Positions 6,150 through 8,266 of a stretch of 8,266 nt of DNA are shown piece by piece (the first letter of the stretch is position 1; each line of letters opens with the position of its first letter). Position numbers and translations under genes: made by a program. Origin of the DNA: Tannerellaceae bacterium (lineage in GTDB: Bacteria > Bacteroidota > Bacteroidia > Bacteroidales > Tannerellaceae); the NCBI GenBank assembly GCA_031273385.1, contig JAISRY010000225.1, positions 1 to 8,266 of the forward strand, written 5' to 3'. The notes below the pieces were generated by a model. That model ran no database searches, had not been told where the DNA came from, and worked only from the letters and a program-made list of their open reading frames with translations.

Positions 6150-8266
6150 TTAAAAAGTCAGATTCAAACCGACGGAGAAGACCTTGGTGAAAGGGTGAAA
6201 CGCTTGGTCGAACCTTTCAGGGTCATTGCCGGGCACTTGGATATGATGGAAGGTCAGCAGGTTTTCACCGCTCACATAGAGCCGCAGGCGGTCGATTTTC
6301 CATTTGTTGGTCAGGACTGTAGGCAGCGTATAGCCGAGCGTCACGTTCTTCAACCGCATAAAGGAGGCGTCCTGCAGATATTTGGTCTGCTTCTGACTCA
6401 ATTCGCCGCCGCCGGCAATATCGGCTTTCATGCGCGGGTAGAATCCGGCATCGCCTTTGTAGTCCCAGTTGTCCAGCGTCATTTCCGACAGGCTTCTCCA
6501 GGGTGAAGTATACATGCCCCAAAAAGCGTAGCCGTCGGCCCCACCGGGGGCATACATTTCCCGTTTGCCGATACCGTGGAGGAAGACGCGCAGGTCAAAG
6601 CCCTTCCAGTCGGCGCCCAGGTCGAAGGAGTAGAAGAAATGCGGGGTGTTGTTGCCAATGACTTTCATATCGCCCGGATTGTCTACCGTGTTGCTGCCGT
6701 TGTTGACAAGGCCGTCGTTGTTCCGGTCCCTGAACTTCAGGTCACCGGCTTTGAACGCCCTGCCGTTACCCAGCGCTGACTGGTCGGCCCATGCTGCGGC
6801 CTCTTCGTCGGACGAGAAATAACCCAGCGTTTCATAACCCCAGATCTGTCCCATCTCCTCACCCTCGTATCTGTCGCTCAACACCTTGGTGGGGTTGTCG
6901 TATTTGGTGATATACCCCGTGTAGTCCCAGAGCATGAAGCGTGCGGAATAGGAGAGGGGCGATCCGAGGACATTTTTCACGCGGTCGCGCCAGCCGAGGG
7001 TCAACTCCCAGCCGTCGGTCTTCAGGTTGGCGGCGTTGGTCTGTGGCGGGTCGGCGCCGAAAATACCCGGCAGCGTTTTGCTTTTGGTCAACATCCCATC
7101 GGTGTAGCGGGTGTATTTATCGAACGTCAGGTCGAGGCGGTTCTCAAGCAGCCCGAGATCGAGCGCCAGGTTGACGGTGCGTACCGTTTCCCATGTCAGA
7201 CTGGAGTTGTCCGCGCCCGGCTGGGTGATTTTCGCCGGCTGCAACACGTCGATCAGGACAGTGGTTTTGGAGCTGAATGACATCGTCGAGATGTAATCGT
7301 AGCTGCCCACGACCTGATTCCCCAGCGAACCGTAGGAAGCGCGAAACTTCAGGTTGCTGATACGCAAAGTTTCGTTCAGGCTCTGCATAAAGCGTTCGTT
7401 CGACAGCGTCCATCCCACCGAACCCGACGGGTTGAAGACAAAGCGGCTGTCTTTGGGGAAGCGCGACGTGCCGTCGTAGCGCCCGCTAAGCTCCAGCAGG
7501 TATCTGTTGTCGAAGATATAATTCAACCGTCCGAAAGCGCCCCGTAAAGCCCAGGTGTCGATGCTCTGGCTCTTGTTGGTACTGGAGGAGGGCTTGGTCA
7601 GGTTGATGCTCGGCAACGTCGTGCTGAGCAGGTCGGTTACGCTGACCTCAAACCTGTCGGATTCGTAATATTCCTGGTTGAAGCCCGCCATTGCGCCCAC
7701 TTCGTGTTTGCCTCCAAACGTCTGATTGTAATTGGTATAGGCATTGTACACGATGTATTTGCGCTGGTCGTCCGACATGGCGCCTCTCGATGCGCCGGCA
7801 GGCTGTGCTTGCCCCGGCCCTCTGTAGGCGGGAGGATTGGCAATATCTGTTCTGGTGTGCCTGAGGCCTGTAAACCGGTAGGTGGCGTCGGCTTTCACCG
7901 TCCAGATATCCTTGTAGAGCTTGAACGTGGTATTGAATGAAGCCGTCGTTTCATTGGTTTTCGTCACATCGTCTCCCCCGTTGATAAAGCTGCTCATCCA
8001 GTCGTCGGTAAACGCACCCTCCGGATTGTAGATCGGCATGATGGGATACTGCTGGGTAATGCGGTAGAAGTTCCATGACGGCTCTGCGTTCATATTGGGG
8101 TCGTTGAAAATGGAGGGTCGCTGGTAGCTCTGCCGCGTAAAGGTGAAATTGGCGCCCGCATCCCACCATTTGGTGAGTTTATAGGTGGCATTTCCGCGGA
8201 GGTTGTACCTGTCGAGGTAGTCGTGGATGTAACGCATCATCCCGTCTTGCCGGAAGTACTCGCCGC
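6150..8266 (-). CDS. susC-like: SusC/RagA family TonB-dependent outer-membrane receptor (C-terminal part, 5' end outside window)
   Basis: The reading frame is open to the window edge. The ATG at 8240 is internal, because the frame continues upstream as GEYFRQDG directly before MMRYIHDYLDRYNLRGN, a typical SusC stretch. About 705 residues are present, so the N-terminal 300-400 (signal peptide, carboxypeptidase-D-like domain, TonB box, plug) lie beyond the window. What is seen is the 22-strand-type beta-barrel region. Counted from the Met at 8240, family hallmarks are LNYIFDNRYLLELSGRYDGTSRF (239-261), NPSGSVGWTLSNERFM (270-285), LKFRASYGSLGNQ (297-309), the loop GDLKFRDRNNDGLVNN (499-514), IGNNTPHFFYSFDLGADWKGFDL (528-550) and DRLRLYVSGENLLTFHH (650-666). 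It ends LNLTF, with the terminal aromatic residue used for barrel insertion. It forms the TonB-powered import channel with the SusD homologue encoded next. Class-specific regulation is not visible because the promoter lies outside the window. Confidence 0.96.
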   Translation of the reverse strand, partial: GEYFRQDGMMRYIHDYLDRYNLRGNATYKLTKWWDAGANFTFTRQSYQRPSIFNDPNMNAEPSWNFYRITQQYPIMPIYNPEGAFTDDWMSSFINGGDDVTKTNETTASFNTTFKLYKDIWTVKADATYRFTGLRHTRTDIANPPAYRGPGQAQPAGASRGAMSDDQRKYIVYNAYTNYNQTFGGKHEVGAMAGFNQEYYESDRFEVSVTDLLSTTLPSINLTKPSSSTNKSQSIDTWALRGAFGRLNYIFDNRYLLELSGRYDGTSRFPKDSRFVFNPSGSVGWTLSNERFMQSLNETLRISNLKFRASYGSLGNQVVGSYDYISTMSFSSKTTVLIDVLQPAKITQPGADNSSLTWETVRTVNLALDLGLLENRLDLTFDKYTRYTDGMLTKSKTLPGIFGADPPQTNAANLKTDGWELTLGWRDRVKNVLGSPLSYSARFMLWDYTGYITKYDNPTKVLSDRYEGEEMGQIWGYETLGYFSSDEEAAAWADQSALGNGRAFKAGDLKFRDRNNDGLVNNGSNTVDNPGDMKVIGNNTPHFFYSFDLGADWKGFDLRVFLHGIGKREMYAPGGADGYAFWGMYTSPWRSLSEMTLDNWDYKGDAGFYPRMKADIAGGGELSQKQTKYLQDASFMRLKNVTLGYTLPTVLTNKWKIDRLRLYVSGENLLTFHHIQVPGNDPERFDQAFHPFTKVFSVGLNLTF

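Noticed and set aside
6265..6522. Minus-strand 85-codon frame overlapping susC in another frame
   Set aside because: It overlaps the SusC barrel coding sequence and its translation is an out-of-frame reading without family signs.

Overview
The window looks like a chromosomal piece from a member of the Bacteroidota, most likely Bacteroidales. Three signs point there. There is an adjacent SusC/SusD pair. The gene starts lack Shine-Dalgarno sequences and sit in A/T-rich leaders. A perfect TAnnTTTG box, the Bacteroidetes -7 promoter element, lies upstream of the only complete plus-strand gene. Coding DNA is moderately GC-rich, while the leader before the helicase gene is strongly A/T-rich. I cannot assign a genus.

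Layout. Positions 1-41 are almost pure C and look like a sequencing or assembly artefact at a contig end. Positions 42-380 are an A/T-rich leader with a promoter box. Positions 381-2618 (+) encode a PIF1/RecD-like superfamily 1 DNA helicase with a C-terminal helix-turn-helix. Positions 2619-3047 separate two convergent transcription units. This gap holds a large nested inverted repeat bounded by IS-like ends (2674-2911), which resembles a non-autonomous (MITE-like) insertion, and then a strong intrinsic terminator (2961-3005) for the minus-strand operon. Positions 3048-8266 are one minus-strand operon read right to left: susC-like TonB-dependent receptor (N-terminus outside the window), susD-like lipoprotein, then a surface lipoprotein with two bacterial Ig-like domains and a LamG/concanavalin-type domain. 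No tRNA, rRNA or CRISPR array was seen.

How the genes work together. By analogy with Sus-type systems, the SusC homologue is the outer-membrane channel energised by TonB, and the SusD homologue is its lid and first ligand-binding site. The Ig-LamG lipoprotein sits in the SusE/F position and probably acts as an extra surface glycan-binding protein. The operon ends straight after it, so no hydrolase, sulfatase or regulator of this locus lies downstream in the window. Any enzyme partner would have to be upstream of susC, beyond the right edge. The substrate cannot be read from this sequence. The helicase is convergent with the operon and appears unrelated to it.

I did not find a convincing undescribed system. 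The element least explained by known genes is the nested inverted repeat at 2674-2946, with its eight copies of an AATAAGG(G/C) motif.
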